DNA of 64,000 nt from Hippopus hippopus (lineage: Eukaryota; Mollusca; Bivalvia; Cardiida; Cardiidae): positions 12,560,255 through 12,624,254 of the forward strand of contig OX328109.1 in the NCBI GenBank assembly GCA_946811185.2, given 5' to 3'. Shown piece by piece: positions 10,650 to 36,101 of this stretch. Each line of letters begins with the position of its first letter. Position 1 is the first letter of the stretch. A program made the translations under genes and the position numbers. Below the pieces are notes generated by a model. That model was not told the origin of the DNA and ran no database searches. It saw only the letters and a program-made list of their open reading frames with translations.

Positions 10650-12075
10650 GTCTTCACAAAGTTCCCCGACGAGAAAGTTCCCCGACAGATTTGAAAACAG
10701 TTCCCCCGACACTTTTTTTTAAGACAGATCCCTAACACTTTTGTTATTAGTTGACTCGATTACTTTTTGAAAGTTTGATCGATATAATCTGTAACAGATT
10801 GGATTGTGAGCGCTTGCTTTTCTTTTGCGAATCATCAATTTACGTTCACTTCAATTTAAGAAATAAATTTGAATACCGAGTCTGTTTTGTAAATATATAA
10901 CGATAATAATATTTATACTAGTAATCAACTGGATATAGGTCTACATTTTGCGCAATGTTACATTTCTTCCGATTTGCTCTTACAGTAACTCTAAACTTGT
11001 AGGCCTACTTCTGGTGAAACCGGAATAACCCACAAACAACGAAAGTATACGAGTATGTAATGTTGGAAATTGTAAATATGGATTCCTTTATTTGTGCGCT
11101 TTTGAGGGCAATTTGATATGACTTTAATACAATCCAACTAGAAGGAACGAGAAATTATTCAGGGTACCCTTGACACACTGTTAGTCGCGATGTTAAGCTT
11201 CGGTGTTTGCCAACGGAAATTACAGGGATAAAAATAAAACCCAACTTGACTGTGCGTGTTAAAAAATTAATGCCCTACGAGTATACAAGACATATCCTTT
11301 TATTTGCAAATATTCATAAAAATATTTCGGTATGGCACATCCGACACAGAGCAGCCATTTTGTTATGCAGTTACATTCGCAAAGTGTGAGAATAAATCAC
11401 CATTTTAGAAATAGACTGACCTTAACATCCCTCGCTGACACGGTCATGTGACAGCCATTAACAGCAAATCCTGGTGTAAGTGGTTTTTTTTTCAAACGCG
11501 TTTTTATCTTGAAATAATTTGTAGTTTTTATGGCAAGGGGTTGTTGCCTTAGCGGAATGACGTGTGTTGAAAATGAGTTTTTAAAGTTCGCCGATTTGTC
11601 TATCTACACCTCATTTTCCTGCAATTTTCGCAGACGATATAATTAAATATGGTATGACATCACCAGCCTCGATTTCGACAAAGTGTCATGTGACTTACAA
11701 GAAAAACAAAATGGTCGCAAACTTCCATATATCGCGGTTTTAGATGATCCGACGATAAAAATTAACTTTATTTTAAAAAATTATAGCACATACATAAAAT
11801 AAAATACAGACAGAAATTTAAGACAGTTTATGCGGCAAATCTAGACAATAACACAAACTCACGGTGAAGAAAGGTTCCCGCCAATCACGGCTACAAACAT
11901 TCCAATCACAATCTATCATTATTAAATAGCCGTCAACATTTCAATTTACTTCATCCATTACAAATAAATATCAATGAAAATTACAAAAAATCGGTAAACT
12001 GATAACAAAAGTGTCGGGAAACTCTCGAACCCTATGTCGGAGAACTGTCTTGTCCGGGAACTGTTTCCCCCAGCC
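10650..12075. repeat. Gene-free region; possible element with diverged inverted ends
   Basis: The left part has repeated GTTCCCCGACGAGAAAG / AACAGTTCCCCCGACAC phrases; the right part has GTGTCGGGAAACTCTCG ... GGGAACTGTTTCCCCC, roughly the inverse. This may mark a 1.4 kb element. Inside, 11,420-11,760 is paralogous to 19,150-19,435 and 11,180-11,350 resembles 12,090-12,270. No gene is seen. Confidence 0.35.
11420..11760. repeat. Dispersed repeat R2, copy 1
   Basis: Shares GGTATGACATCA-CAGCCTCGATTT and AAATGGTCGCAAACTTC...TATATCGCG with 19,150-19,435, in the same orientation, at moderate divergence. Confidence 0.65.
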
Positions 12076-12439
12076 CCCCTTCGACAAACCGACAATCGCC
12101 ATATTAAGCCTCAGTGTTTGTTAACTTAAATGCAGGGGTAAACATGAAACTCCACTTACCTGTATGTGTTAGTTAATAAATGCCAGCAAGTAAACAAGAC
12201 ATATCTATTTTTATTAAAATATTCACAAAATTTATTCAGTGGCCAAGATACTGTATGTGCGACGGCCTATTTGCCCATCCAGGTACTAACCTAACGCACG
12301 TTGCTTAACTTCCACGAAGAGAAACCAAACGTATCGCTGTAACAGCTAGCTCTATAACAGCAAGAATGAATAAATTTGCGTTTATTTCTCGTCGCAACCG
12401 GTTGCCCATATGGGCACCGTCACACGGGACCTCGGTTTA

Positions 12440-13017
12440 ACGTCTCATCCGAAAGACAATTGGTAATTTTAGATGAAGTCTATGATTGATTGAATTTGCT
12501 TTTATTTATCGTCGCCACCGGTTGCCCATATTGGTGACGCCCCCTGAAGGCTGTTAGTATTGTTACGGGGGATAGTGCAGATACAGGACGAAACCCATCT
12601 TAAGTTACGCCTGGCTCTTTTACGTGTTCGGTGTATAGCACCGTCACACGGGACCTCGGTTTAACGTCTCATCCGAAAGACAATTGGTAATTTTAGATGA
12701 AGTCTATGATTGATTGAATTTGCTTTTATTTATCGTCGCCACCGGTTGCCCATATTGGTGACGCCCCCTGAAGGCTGTTAGTATTGTTACGGGGGATAGT
12801 GCAGATACAGGACGAAACCCATCTTAAGTTACGCCTGGCTCTTTTACGTGCTTGGTGTATAGCACCGTCACACGGGACCTCGGTTTAACGTCTCATCCGA
12901 AAGACTATTAGTAATTTTAGATGGCCAGCCGTGGGGATCGAACCCACACCCTCAAGTGACTCGAAACATCACGTTCACGAGTCCTACGCTCTACCCATTG
13001 AGCTATGCGGGCTGGTC
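12440..13017 (-). repeat. tRNA-derived SINE with tandemly duplicated body
   Basis: Read on the minus strand, 13,017-12,921 is a tRNA-like head with an A box (TAGCTCAATGGGTAGAGC) and a B box (GGTTCGATCCC). The body carries CTTTCGGATGAGACG and ACCGAGGTCCCGTGTG, and the tail ends near AATTCAATCAATC. The body is present at least twice with a 224 bp period (CACACGGGACC at 12,421, 12,645 and 12,869). The head does not form a proper acceptor stem, so it is not a functional tRNA gene. Confidence 0.75.
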
Positions 13018-13420
13018 TATGGACAGTCATGGCCCATATATACTCAATCGCAGCTCTCCCTCGGATCTGATCGTGAAACACGTCGCGACAACAATCGTAT
13101 TTTAGCGAAACTGAGCGCAACGGTTCGCAATAAACGTATCTGGACTTATCTATACGTATCAGCATGTATTACATCGTCATAACTCGTGACCCCCGCTCGT
13201 AATAATCGTATCGAATCGGGATAGACCTAATCTTATCGGATCGGAATGGATCGTATACGAACGTAAGAGCGGATCGTAAAAGATAGTGTAAACTTTAATT
13301 GACCAATCGCAGTTATATCGCATCCAAGCGTAACTCATCATTTCCTCACGTATCCACTCATATCATCTCGTATCAAAAAAAAGAATCCCAAATTTTCACG
13401 ATAATGCTAGGTTCCCACTA
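13018..13420. repeat. Dispersed repeat R3, uninterrupted copy
   Basis: Rich in CGTATC/GATCG words. The same sequence appears at 17,500-17,732 plus 18,646-18,900, where it is split by the 913 bp inverted-repeat element. This copy therefore serves as an approximate empty site. Confidence 0.75.
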
Positions 13421-13642
13421 TCACGATTCACGCCACGATTGAAATCGTGGTCTTAATCGTGAGCAAGTCGTGATAATCCTATCAGACCTTGATGTTACTC
13501 GTGGCAATCGTGTTAATCATATGAAATTTTTTGGCTGTCAAAAAATTTTCTACGATCAACACGATTGATTTTCAGTCGTGGTCATCGCATCTAATAGTAT
13601 TGAATCATAACAAAACGCAGCAGATCGCATCAAATCGTGCTT

Positions 13643-13834
13643 CTAAATCGTGTTGATCGGGAACAATCTTGGACAAGGCAAAGGCCACTTTCTGTTTCCC
13701 GGATAATGGGATAGAATAAGTTCTCCTTTATGATCCCTCACATAGGGACAATCGAAGTAAGAAATGTAGCCTCCTCTGCCGCAGCAGTACAAGGTGCTGT
13801 TGAAAACGAAAATACTCCCTTCAATATCGATCAT
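13643..13834 (-). other. Possible coding remnant, unidentified
   Basis: A minus-strand frame of 63 codons containing LYCCGRGGYISYFDCPYV and GNRKWPLPC has a more protein-like composition than the repeats around it. The opposite strand is also open for 68 codons. No splice sites or family were recognised. It lies between two copies of a TAGGTTCCCAC/GGGAAC-type repeat end. It could be a gene fragment carried by an element, or chance. Confidence 0.2.
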
Positions 13835-14000
13835 TCAGCCTCTACTTGTATAAGCTTTCCAATACCAACGATTCTGGAAACATCTCCAGAAGCCTTCCCA
13901 AAAGCCTACAAGCCTGGATCGGTCGGGCCGAAATGAGAGGTCGGAAATAGAGAATTCCAGAGATTTGAGTTAGTACCACACTTTCCCACTCCAAAATAAA

Positions 14001-15637
14001 ACAAGAGGACCATGATGGTCCTATATCGCTCACCTGAGTACTAAGCAGTAAAGGTCTACAATGAAGATAAATACCAAATATCGAGGTTCAAGGCCAAATG
14101 ATAATGAAACAAGAGCGGCAAATTGTCACAAGATATGCCCGTCCCATCGCCAGTTGTAGAGGGGGTATAATAATTGCAAAGGGCAGGTAATGCAACAAAC
14201 ATGTTTACCAAGTCTCAAGTCAATTTGACTTGATAATTCAAAGTTCCATTCCAGACAAGCAAGAAATACTATAAAAATGAAGATCAAAGTGGAATTACTC
14301 AAAATCCGCACTAGGTAGAGTTATTGTTCTTGCGCACAGTACTCGGTAATATTGCAACAAACATGCATACCAAGTTTGAAGTCGTTCTGACTTGAGATGA
14401 CAAGGTTATTTTCCGGACAAGCACTTAATGCTGTAAAAACGACGATCAAAGGGAAATAACTAAAAGACAGCACGAGGTAGAGTTAAAATTCTTGTGCACT
14501 GCACTTCCAAATATTGCAACAAATAAGCATACCATATTTCAAGTCATTCCTACTTAAGATGACAAAGTTATGCTCCGGACAAGCAAGAAATGCTATAAAA
14601 ATGAAGGTCAAAGGGGAATAACTCACAATTCGTGCTAGGAAGAGTTATGGTTCTTGTGCACTGCACTCCGTAATTTTTCTACAATCATGCATACCAAATT
14701 TGAAGATGTTCAGGCTAGAGATGACAAAGTTATATTCCGGACAAGCAGAAAATGCTGTAAAAATGACGATCAAAGGGAAAAAACTCATAGACAGTACGAG
14801 ATAGAGTTATGGTTCTTTCACACTGCACTCCGTATTATTGCAACAAACACAAATGCCAAGTTTCAAGTCAATCGGACTGGAGATGACAAAGTTATGCTCC
14901 GGACAAAGAACTGTTCTATAGAACTTTCTTATTCAAGGGCAAATAACTCCAGTCGTTCTGGTCCGATTATCCAAACTCATCCGAGATCTTATGATCATAT
15001 ATATTTTGACCAGGTTTGGTGCTGATTGGTTGATATTTGTAGATGCTAGAGTGTAAACAAAGTCAAGTATAGCAATTTTTCTAATTCAAGGGCAAATAAC
15101 TCCAGTTGTTCTAGTCCGATTAGACCTATTATCGAACTCATCCGAGATCTTATGGTCATATATATTTTGATCAAGTTTGGTGCTGATTGGTGAATAACTG
15201 TAGATGCTAGAGTGTAAACAAAGTCAAATATAGCAATTTTTCTAATTCAAGGGCTAATAACTCCACTTGTTCTGGTCCGATTAGACTTATAATCGAACTC
15301 ATCCGAGATCTTATGGTCATATATATTTTGACCAAGTTTGGTGTTGATTGGTTAAAAATTGTAGATGCTAGAGTGTAAACAAAGTCAAATATAGCAATTT
15401 TTCTAATTCAAGGGCAAATAACTCAAGTTGTTCTGGTCCGATTACACCCATAATCGAACTCATCCGAGATCTTATGGTCATATATATTTTGATCAAGTTT
15501 GGTGCTGATTGGTTAAAAATTGTAGATGCTAGAGTGTAAACAAAGAAATGTGAACGGAAGGACGACGGACGCCGACGGACGGTGAGTGATCACAATAGTT
15601 CATCCTGAGCACTTCGTGCTCAGGTGAGCTAAAAAGA
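14001..15637. mobile_element. Non-autonomous tandem-core element, about 1.64 kb
   Basis: It starts ACAAGAGGACCATGATGGTC and ends at the hairpin GAGCACTTCGTGCTC followed by AGGTGAGCT and an A run. From about 14,106 a second 5' end (AACAAGAGCGGCAAATTGTC) is nested, followed by units of about 160 bp shared with 56,211-57,861. From about 14,930 comes another tandem set (GTTCTGGTCCGATTA at about 14,955, 15,108, 15,269, 15,430). The mosaic suggests exchange between families. An open frame of 123 codons inside reflects the repeats. Confidence 0.75.
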
Positions 15638-15740
15638 GTAATTTGTTTTAATTTATCTCAAAGATATCCAGCAAAATTGATTGAATACACTTATTTTTTG
15701 AAAGGAATGGAACATTTCTATGGTGTGCAGAAACGGTAAA

Positions 15741-17130
15741 CAAGAGGGCCATGATGGCCCTAAAGTCGCTCACCTGAGTCTTTTGACCAAACATGACCCA
15801 TTTTCAATCTCTTTTGAGATATCATGACAAACAATTTACTAAGCTTTCATAATTATTGGACTGAAAATTTGGCCTCTAGCATGTGCACAAGCTTTTTCTA
15901 GAATTTCTCTCAGTGACCTACTTTTTAGCCAACCATAGCCAATTTTCCCATTGTAGATATTATCAAAACAAAGATCCTGACCACCTTTCATACGTATTGG
16001 ACAGAAAATGTGGCCTATAGAGCATACACAGGGTTTTTCTATGATTTGATCTACTGACCTAGTTTTTGACCCAACATCACCGATTTTCAAAGTCGTCTGA
16101 GATGTCATCAAGACAAACATTCTGACCAAGTTTCATGAGTTTTGGACTGAAAATGTGGCCTCTAGAGCATACACAAGGTTTTTCTAAAATTTGAGCTAGT
16201 AACCTAGTTTTTGACCCAACATGAACCATTTTTGAACTAGTCCAATATATCATCAAGTCAAACATTCTGACCAACTTTCAAGAAATTTAGACTGAAAATG
16301 TGACCTCTAGAGCGTACACAAGGTTTTTCTAAGATTTGACCTAGTGACCTAGTTTTGACCTGACATTACCCATTTTCAAACTCGTCCGAGATATCATGAA
16401 GACAGACATTCTGACCAAGTTTCATGAGTTTTGGACATAAAATGTGGCCCCTAGAGCGTACACAAGGTTTTTCTAAGATTTGACCTAGTGACCTAGTTTT
16501 TGACCTGACATTACCCATTTGCGAACTCGTCTGAGATATTATCAAGACAAACATTCTGACCAAGTTTCGTGAGTATCTGACTGAAAATGTGGCCTCTAGA
16601 GCATACACAAGGTTTTTCTAAGATTTGACCTAGTGACCTAGTTTTTGACCCGACATGACCCATTTGCGAACTCGTCTGAGATATTATCAATACAAACATT
16701 CTGACCAACTTTCAAGAGTTTTGGACCGAAAATGTGGTCTCTAGAGCGTACACATGTTTTTTTCTAATATTTGGCCTAGTGACCTAGTTTTTGACCCGAC
16801 ATGACCCATTTTCAAACTCGTCCGAGATATTATCAAGACAAACTCTCTGACCAAGTTTCATGAGTATCTGACTGAAAATGTGGCCTCTAGAGCGTACCCA
16901 GGGTTTTTCTAAGATTTGACCTAGTGACCTAGTTTTTGACCCGACCTGACCCATTTTCGAACCCGTCCGAGATATCATCAAGACAAACATTCTGACCAAG
17001 TTTCATGAGTATCTGACTGAAAATGTGGCCTCTAGAGCGTACACAAGGTAAAAGTTGACGCCTGACGCCAGACACAGCACGATCACAAAAGCTCACCTTG
17101 AGCACTTCGTGCTCAGGTGAGCTAAAAAGA
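15741..17130. mobile_element. Non-autonomous tandem-core element, about 1.39 kb
   Basis: 5' palindrome AGAGGGCCATGATGGCCCT, then about seven units of 145-150 bp (CTAGTTTTTGAC at about 16,058, 16,206, 16,350, 16,494, 16,638, 16,788, 16,932). It closes with GAGCACTTCGTGCTC, AGGTGAGCT and an A run. A diverged relative is at 26,538-27,826. No protein is encoded. Confidence 0.8.
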
Positions 17131-17732
17131 GTAATTCTTATTTTGAAAACATAAATCTAATCTAGATAAAATGAAAATTGTGGTATTGTAGGCCTATATA
17201 TCATCAGCTCAACTAAACATCATGTTTTGGTCTATTTGATATTTCTATCAGCAAGGCAACTTCTGTCTTTTTGTAGGATGTTTCTGGGAGGCTAGAATCA
17301 AATTGTCGGCTTCTTTCTTCTGTGAGCTATGGTCGCACCAAAAACTGTCTGTGTAGCGCTCTCCTGACCCTTGCAGGTTGTGGTTGTTGCTGGTCTGGCA
17401 ACTGCTCGTGTTCTTCCTCTCTGACGATAATGTCTGATAATGCAAATATCACATTATCAATCTCCTCAACAATCAGTCTTCACGAAAAAAATTTAAGTCT
17501 ATGGACAGTCGTGGTTCATATATATTCATCGGGGTCCAATCGCAGCTCTCCTTCGGATATGATCGCGAAACGCGTCGCGACAACAATCGTATCGTAGCGA
17601 AACAGAGCGCAACGGTTCGCAATAAACGTATCTGGACTTATCCACGCGTAGCTGTATGTATTACATCGGTATGACTCGTGACCCCCGCTCGTTATAATCG
17701 TATCGAATCCCGATTCAATCGCTGACTTGAAC

Positions 17733-18645
17733 CATAGGGGTCCGTAGTTTGACTCCTGGCACCCATAGACTAAAACAAGAGATTTAACTGTATGCAGCCC
17801 GTTACTGGCCCCCGGTTACAAAAAAACAACGTATCTTTTCTACCCCATCAGTTATTCTCCTAATTTTTTCTACAGCTGAGAGCTAAAACATTTTTCTACC
17901 AGAAAAACACAACTGTTTGTCAGTGGCTAATGCAGTCTGGCTGATACATTCGCTCGAACTTGTAAACTCGCTCAAAAATCTTCGCCATTGACACGGGTTC
18001 GTACATTCGATACTGACGTTCGCGCATATAAACCAATGAAATTTCTCGTTCCAAACAGTGTCGCCGTACTGTCACGTGACAAAAAGGTGTGAGCAGCTGT
18101 ACGAAATTTCATTGGTTGAATTCACGACTGTTAGTACATATCAACCGATGAAATTTCTCGTTCCAAACAATGTCACATGACAGAAGATGACTGCAGCTGT
18201 TCGAAATAAGAACGTGGATCACAAATTCAACGAATTCTGAGGCGTTTCGTCGTTATTGAAGATAAAGACTATAGGTCAGTAGTATTTTTAAACATGTTTA
18301 AAGGGTGGTTGCCGCTAATGCTGCGTTTCATTGGATCTAAAGTGCATTTTATATCTTGAAAACGGATGTACGAACCCGTGTCAATGGCAAGATTTTTGAG
18401 CGAGTTTACAAGTTCGAGCGAATGTATCAGCCAGACTGCATTAGCCACTGACAAACAGTTGTGTTTTTCTGGTAGAAAAATGTTTTAGCTCTCAGCTGTT
18501 GAAAAAAATAGGAGAATAACTGATGAGGTAGAAAAGATACGTTGTTTTTTGTAACCGGGGGCGAGTAACGGACTGCATACAGTTAAATCCCTTGTTTATA
18601 ATATATAGTCTATGGGTGCCAGGAATCAAACTACGGACCCCTATG
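17733..18645. mobile_element. 913 bp hAT-like element with about 280 bp inverted arms and 8 bp target duplication
   Basis: Left end CATAGGGGTCCGTAGTTTGA is the exact inverse of the right end. Arms run about 280 bp (17,733-18,010 and 18,360-18,645) at high identity. ACTTGAAC flanks both sides (17,725-17,732 and 18,646-18,653), and repeat R3 continues on either side. An 8 bp duplication fits hAT superfamily transposition. The central 350 bp holds an internal direct repeat (ATGAAATTTCTCGTTCCAAACA twice, one 18,046-area and one 18,150-area copy). No transposase is present. Confidence 0.8.
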
Positions 18646-19021
18646 ACTTGAACTGGAGAATCTTTTCGGATCGGAATGGATCGTATACGAACGTAGGACT
18701 AGATCGTAATAGGTCGTGTGAACTGAAATTGACCAATAGCAATTATATCGCATCCAACCGTAACTCATCGTATCCTCACGTATCCACTCGTATCCAAACA
18801 AAAAAATTCCTCAAAGTTTCACGATTAGCTGCGGATTGCGAATCGTGGCTCTCGTAACTAATCTCGCGACAGTGGGAACCTAGCATTAGCTGTCGATTGT
18901 GAATCGTGACTCTCGTAACTAATCTCGCGACAGTGGAAACCTAGCATAACGTGATCGGAGTATGGCACCGTCACACAGGACCTCGGTTTAGCGTCTCATC
19001 TGAAAGGCTATTGGTAATTTT

Positions 19022-19120
19022 AGATGGCCAGCCGGGGGAATCGAATCCATACACTCAACTGACCCGAAACAGCACGTTCACGAGTCCTACGCTCTATCAA
19101 CTAAGATATGCAGGCTGGTC
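19022..19120 (-). repeat. tRNA-derived SINE head
   Basis: Same family as 12,921-13,017 on the same strand. The B box is altered (GGATTCGATTCC) and the A box decayed. The adjoining body (ACACAGGACCTCGGTTTAGCG) is at 18,970-19,000. Not a functional tRNA. Confidence 0.7.
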
Positions 19121-19149
19121 AAACACCACAGCAAGGCAGGTTTAAAGTG

Positions 19150-19435
19150 CTTACATATCTGACCCTAAATCTCCCTCTGTGACTGTCATTAACAAACAAA
19201 ACCTGGCGGAAGTGTATTTTTTTTACAAATGTGTTTTTGTCTTAAATGATTTTTTAATTGTTATAGGGAGCGGGTTTTGAGTTAGAGAAATCATGAGTTT
19301 TTAATATTCATGGTATGACATCATCAGCCTCGATTTGGATTAACAATCACATGACCTGGAGTAAAACGAAATGGTCGCAAACTTCGGTATATCGCGATTT
19401 TTGATGATTCTACGATATATTCAAGCATAATTCAT
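19150..19435. repeat. Dispersed repeat R2, copy 2
   Basis: Paralogue of 11,420-11,760. At 11.4-13.4 kb the order is R2, SINE, R3. Here it is R3, SINE, R2, each in unchanged orientation. Confidence 0.65.
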
Positions 19436-19519
19436 GTTGATTATCCTTACTATACAATGATACTTTCAAAGTTCAAAATTTGTTGTTGGAGGCAATGTGT
19501 CAACTCACTTTTTTCCTCT

Positions 19520-19755
19520 TTACAAAACAACAAAATTCTACGCTGGTCCAAATTGACAGCATTTGCAGGCGACCAATTCAATGTGGCATGAAGGATAGGA
19601 TCGACTTGTATCAGAAAGAGTAGTAAACATTGTGGAAAAAAGGAGAAAATGCTGGTTACCAGCATTTTTTTCCTTTTCCCACAATGTTTTCAAAAGCTAT
19701 CCTGCTCAATGTCGTTAAAAACTTGAGATTGTTAGGTAAAGGATCGACAATGTTT
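19520..19755. repeat. Hairpin-family MITE
   Basis: Core at about 19,635-19,682 with GGAGAAAATGCTGGTTACC and AGCATTTTTTTCC arms. Ends are diverged (AAATTGACAGCATTTGCAG on the left, GGTAAAGGATCGAC on the right). Confidence 0.7.
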
Positions 19756-19860
19756 TAAACATGTTCACATTCCTTTCACTCCGGTAAATGACACAAGAAT
19801 AACATATTTGAAGATTTTTTTTTTATTCAATCAGTAAAAAAAGACGGACATAATTTTTTG

Positions 19861-20077
19861 TTAACCCTCTACCAAACAAAACCACTGCTTCAATATCTTG
19901 AGAAAGATGGCTTTGGAAAACATTGTAGGAAAATACCGAAAATGCTGGTAGGCAGCGTTTTCTTCTTTTCCTGAATGCTATCTAACCCTTCAACTACAAA
20001 TTCAATCGTTTGAGATGCACCTGCCAATGGTTCCAGTTTCAACATGTCTAAATTTTTGTTGTATGGTAAAGAGTTAA
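19861..20077. repeat. Hairpin-family MITE, reverse orientation
   Basis: TTAA-bounded, 217 bp; starts TTAACCCTCTACCAAAC and ends GGTAAAGAGTTAA. The palindrome is partly eroded. Confidence 0.7.
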
Positions 20078-20834
20078 TCAAACATCAACTTGAACATAAT
20101 GTGAGACAAACGATGAGAATTTTGTACATAAAAATAATTATCTCTGACAGTTTCGTTTCTAAAAGGGACACATTTTAACAAATCATTATAAATACAAGTA
20201 TAGTTCTAGAACTAGCAATCTGGTTGGCTAATACAAGATGTGTAAGCCAATCAATCAGGTTGCCAGACTTGATCATAGAGCTGTTGCTGAAAAAAGCAGT
20301 TTGAGACATAATAAAAGGACATGTTTAAAAAAAAAAAAAAAAGCCAGAGATATATCATATATATGTATAAATTTAACCCCTTCAGCATCAAAGGTGGCTA
20401 TGCCAGGGGCTTTTGCAGACAGCATGTATCAAGATCAGACTGGAAAATACATAGATCTTTACTATCTGCATGTTCAATTAAAACTACATGATTAAACTCT
20501 TTCTCATTTTTTGGGTCAAGTCTAAGTAATCAAAATTTTTCTATGTCTCTGCTGATTATATTTTGAGCTGTAGAAAGAGGCCAAGTAAGTATATTATATT
20601 TAGGCTGAAAGACTTCAACAGAATATGAGTTTGGGAATAACAAAATTAACATCTGAAACACATAAATATAGCCAAAAGTACAAATGCTTATGAAGCTGTA
20701 ACAAAAACTATCACCAATAATGTTTTATATACAGGCGAGTGATCTGTGCTCGTATGTATAAAAGCATAAGCATAATGAAAAAATAATTTATAATGCTATG
20801 TTATTCTGAACGTAATGCATGGGTATATTAAGCT

Positions 20835-22135
20835 TTTACCAAATGGTCTGAAATTTTAGTATCTCCAAGGAAGAAGGCTTTTGAAAACCTTGTGTGGAAA
20901 AGGAGAAAATGCTACTTACCTGCATTTTCTCTTTTACCCACAATATTCCCCATTCTGTAGGAAGACACATTCCATCTTTTAAACCACACCTAATCTGTCA
21001 TCTATAAATTTTGTTTGGTACAATGTTAAAACCCATTTGGTGAAAAATAGTGTATGCAATGGTAATATGAATGCAGCTCTGTGATTGTCAAATGATCACG
21101 ACCATCATTATGTCAATGCTGAACAGATATAATGAGGCAGAACTGACTAAAATCTTTATATAAACTTTCACATGAACATCAAAACTTTTGAAATTGAGTT
21201 TCACTGCTTCATGAAGAAACAACATCAAGTAATTGCAGACCTAAATATACATGTAATTCGACCTCTGTAGTCAGATATATCTCATAATTTGAAGTAAAAA
21301 TTGGAAGGGGGCAAAACAGACCCTCTACCTCTGAGCCATGGTGCCAGCTGACATTTGACTGTTAGAAATGTATCTATTCCTCGTTACGCAATAACGGTTA
21401 TACCTTTACTAACGGAATAGAAAATTTCACCATTAAAAAAAAAACTTGTTATATATGTATTTCAATCTATGTTCTAATTCTAAAGTGACCTATTTATGCA
21501 AATGAAAATTAGCAGTCTGTGTTATGATCCTTTGAAATATTTGCAAAACAAAGTCTGGTTTGTAGTTTTAAATTTTTGCTAACTGTATTATTTGTATTTG
21601 GTTTTGGGAAGGTCTTTGTGCAGGTCTTATAACAGCGAATGAAAGTTTTGTATTTTCCCAAAAAGGAATGCAAAAAAATCTTTAAACTTCACTGTTTACT
21701 AATCAACCCCATGTCTCAACTCTTTACCAGACAACATCATTTTAGACTGGGAAAAACTGACAGCAATAGCAGATGACAAATGAAAAGTGAATCAAATGAT
21801 AAATTTTGTCTATGAAAGTGTAGAAACATTGTGGGAATAGGAGGAAATCATGGTCACCAGCATTTTCTTCTATTCCCACAAAGTTGTCACAAGCGATATT
21901 CCTCAGGGTCATAAAAATCAGATTTATGTGGTGAAGGGATAAGAACCCATAAAAAAAGAGCTTAAAATATTGTGTATGAAGGATGAATAGTTGGTAACAA
22001 GCATTTTCTTCATTTCCAATAATTGTTTTCTGCTCGGTCAAAGACAATTTCTTGACTTTGAGCCATACTGAATCTGTCATCAAAAAACACTCTCAATTTG
22101 GACCAGTCTAAAATTTAGCCACCTGGGAAAAAAAT
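20835..22135. repeat. Gene-free stretch with three hairpin-family elements
   Basis: Cores at about 20,893-20,945, 21,832-21,885 and 21,975-22,030, the last two eroded. The remainder (20,950-21,720) shows no gene or element I can name. A short A run and several TTTAAATT-rich patches are the only features. Confidence 0.55.
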
Positions 22136-22179
22136 ATAACAGAAAAAAAATCTCTATTTTGATCATACCACTGATGTTT

Positions 22180-22490
22180 GTATGGTGTTTAAACATCATT
22201 TTCAACATTGTTTCAATTATATCGCAGTGGCCAGTGCACCTTTTCATGCTTTCATCGAGTTTTCGTTTACAAGCACTTCACATGATATTCTTCCCAAGCC
22301 ACTGGCTTCTTTCCCACAAAACTATCACTGAAATGATGACCAGCAGTGAGAGAGGAATGAATTCTGTCACAATGACATCCTGAGAAAGAAATTCTCTGAG
22401 CTGGGGATTTGAAGTGGATACACACTGGTTTCAAGTCCTGTACACTACCAACTGCTGTACTAGGCTTGGCTTTATCATTGAAGCTGATGA
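22180..22490. repeat. SINE-like repeat, same family as 6,630-6,965
   Basis: Conserved blocks CAGTGGCCAGTGCACCT, TTCCCAAGCCACTGGC, GAGAGAGGAATGAATTCTGTC and GTTTCAAGTCCTGTA in the same order. Confidence 0.6.
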
Positions 22491-22686
22491 CTGTTGCTTT
22501 AACTATTGCCTTTGACTTGATAAAATTGAACATTAAAAAAAAATAAATAAAAAAAAACTTCAAACACTAAATTTGGCAGAACGGATAATTTAAAATGTAC
22601 AGTATATTACAAAATGTTGCAAAATGGAGACAAGATGTAAGTTTTGAAGGCCATTTATAGAAAGTCAGTAACCATAGAAATGGTTT

Positions 22687-36097
<13,411 letters not shown>

Positions 36098-36101
36098 TTT
36101 A

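Noticed and set aside
12921..13017. tRNA gene on the minus strand
   Set aside because: A and B boxes are present, but the two ends do not pair as an acceptor stem and the anticodon arm is not convincing. It is joined to a SINE body, with a decayed sibling at 19,022-19,120.
14654..15025. Open frame of 123 codons
   Set aside because: Same tandem-unit origin as 56,425-57,060, with no family match.
15839..17000. Overlapping minus-strand frames sharing SKTRSLGQILEKPCVRSRGHI
   Set aside because: These are translations of the 145-150 bp units of the element at 15,741-17,130. They shift frame between units.
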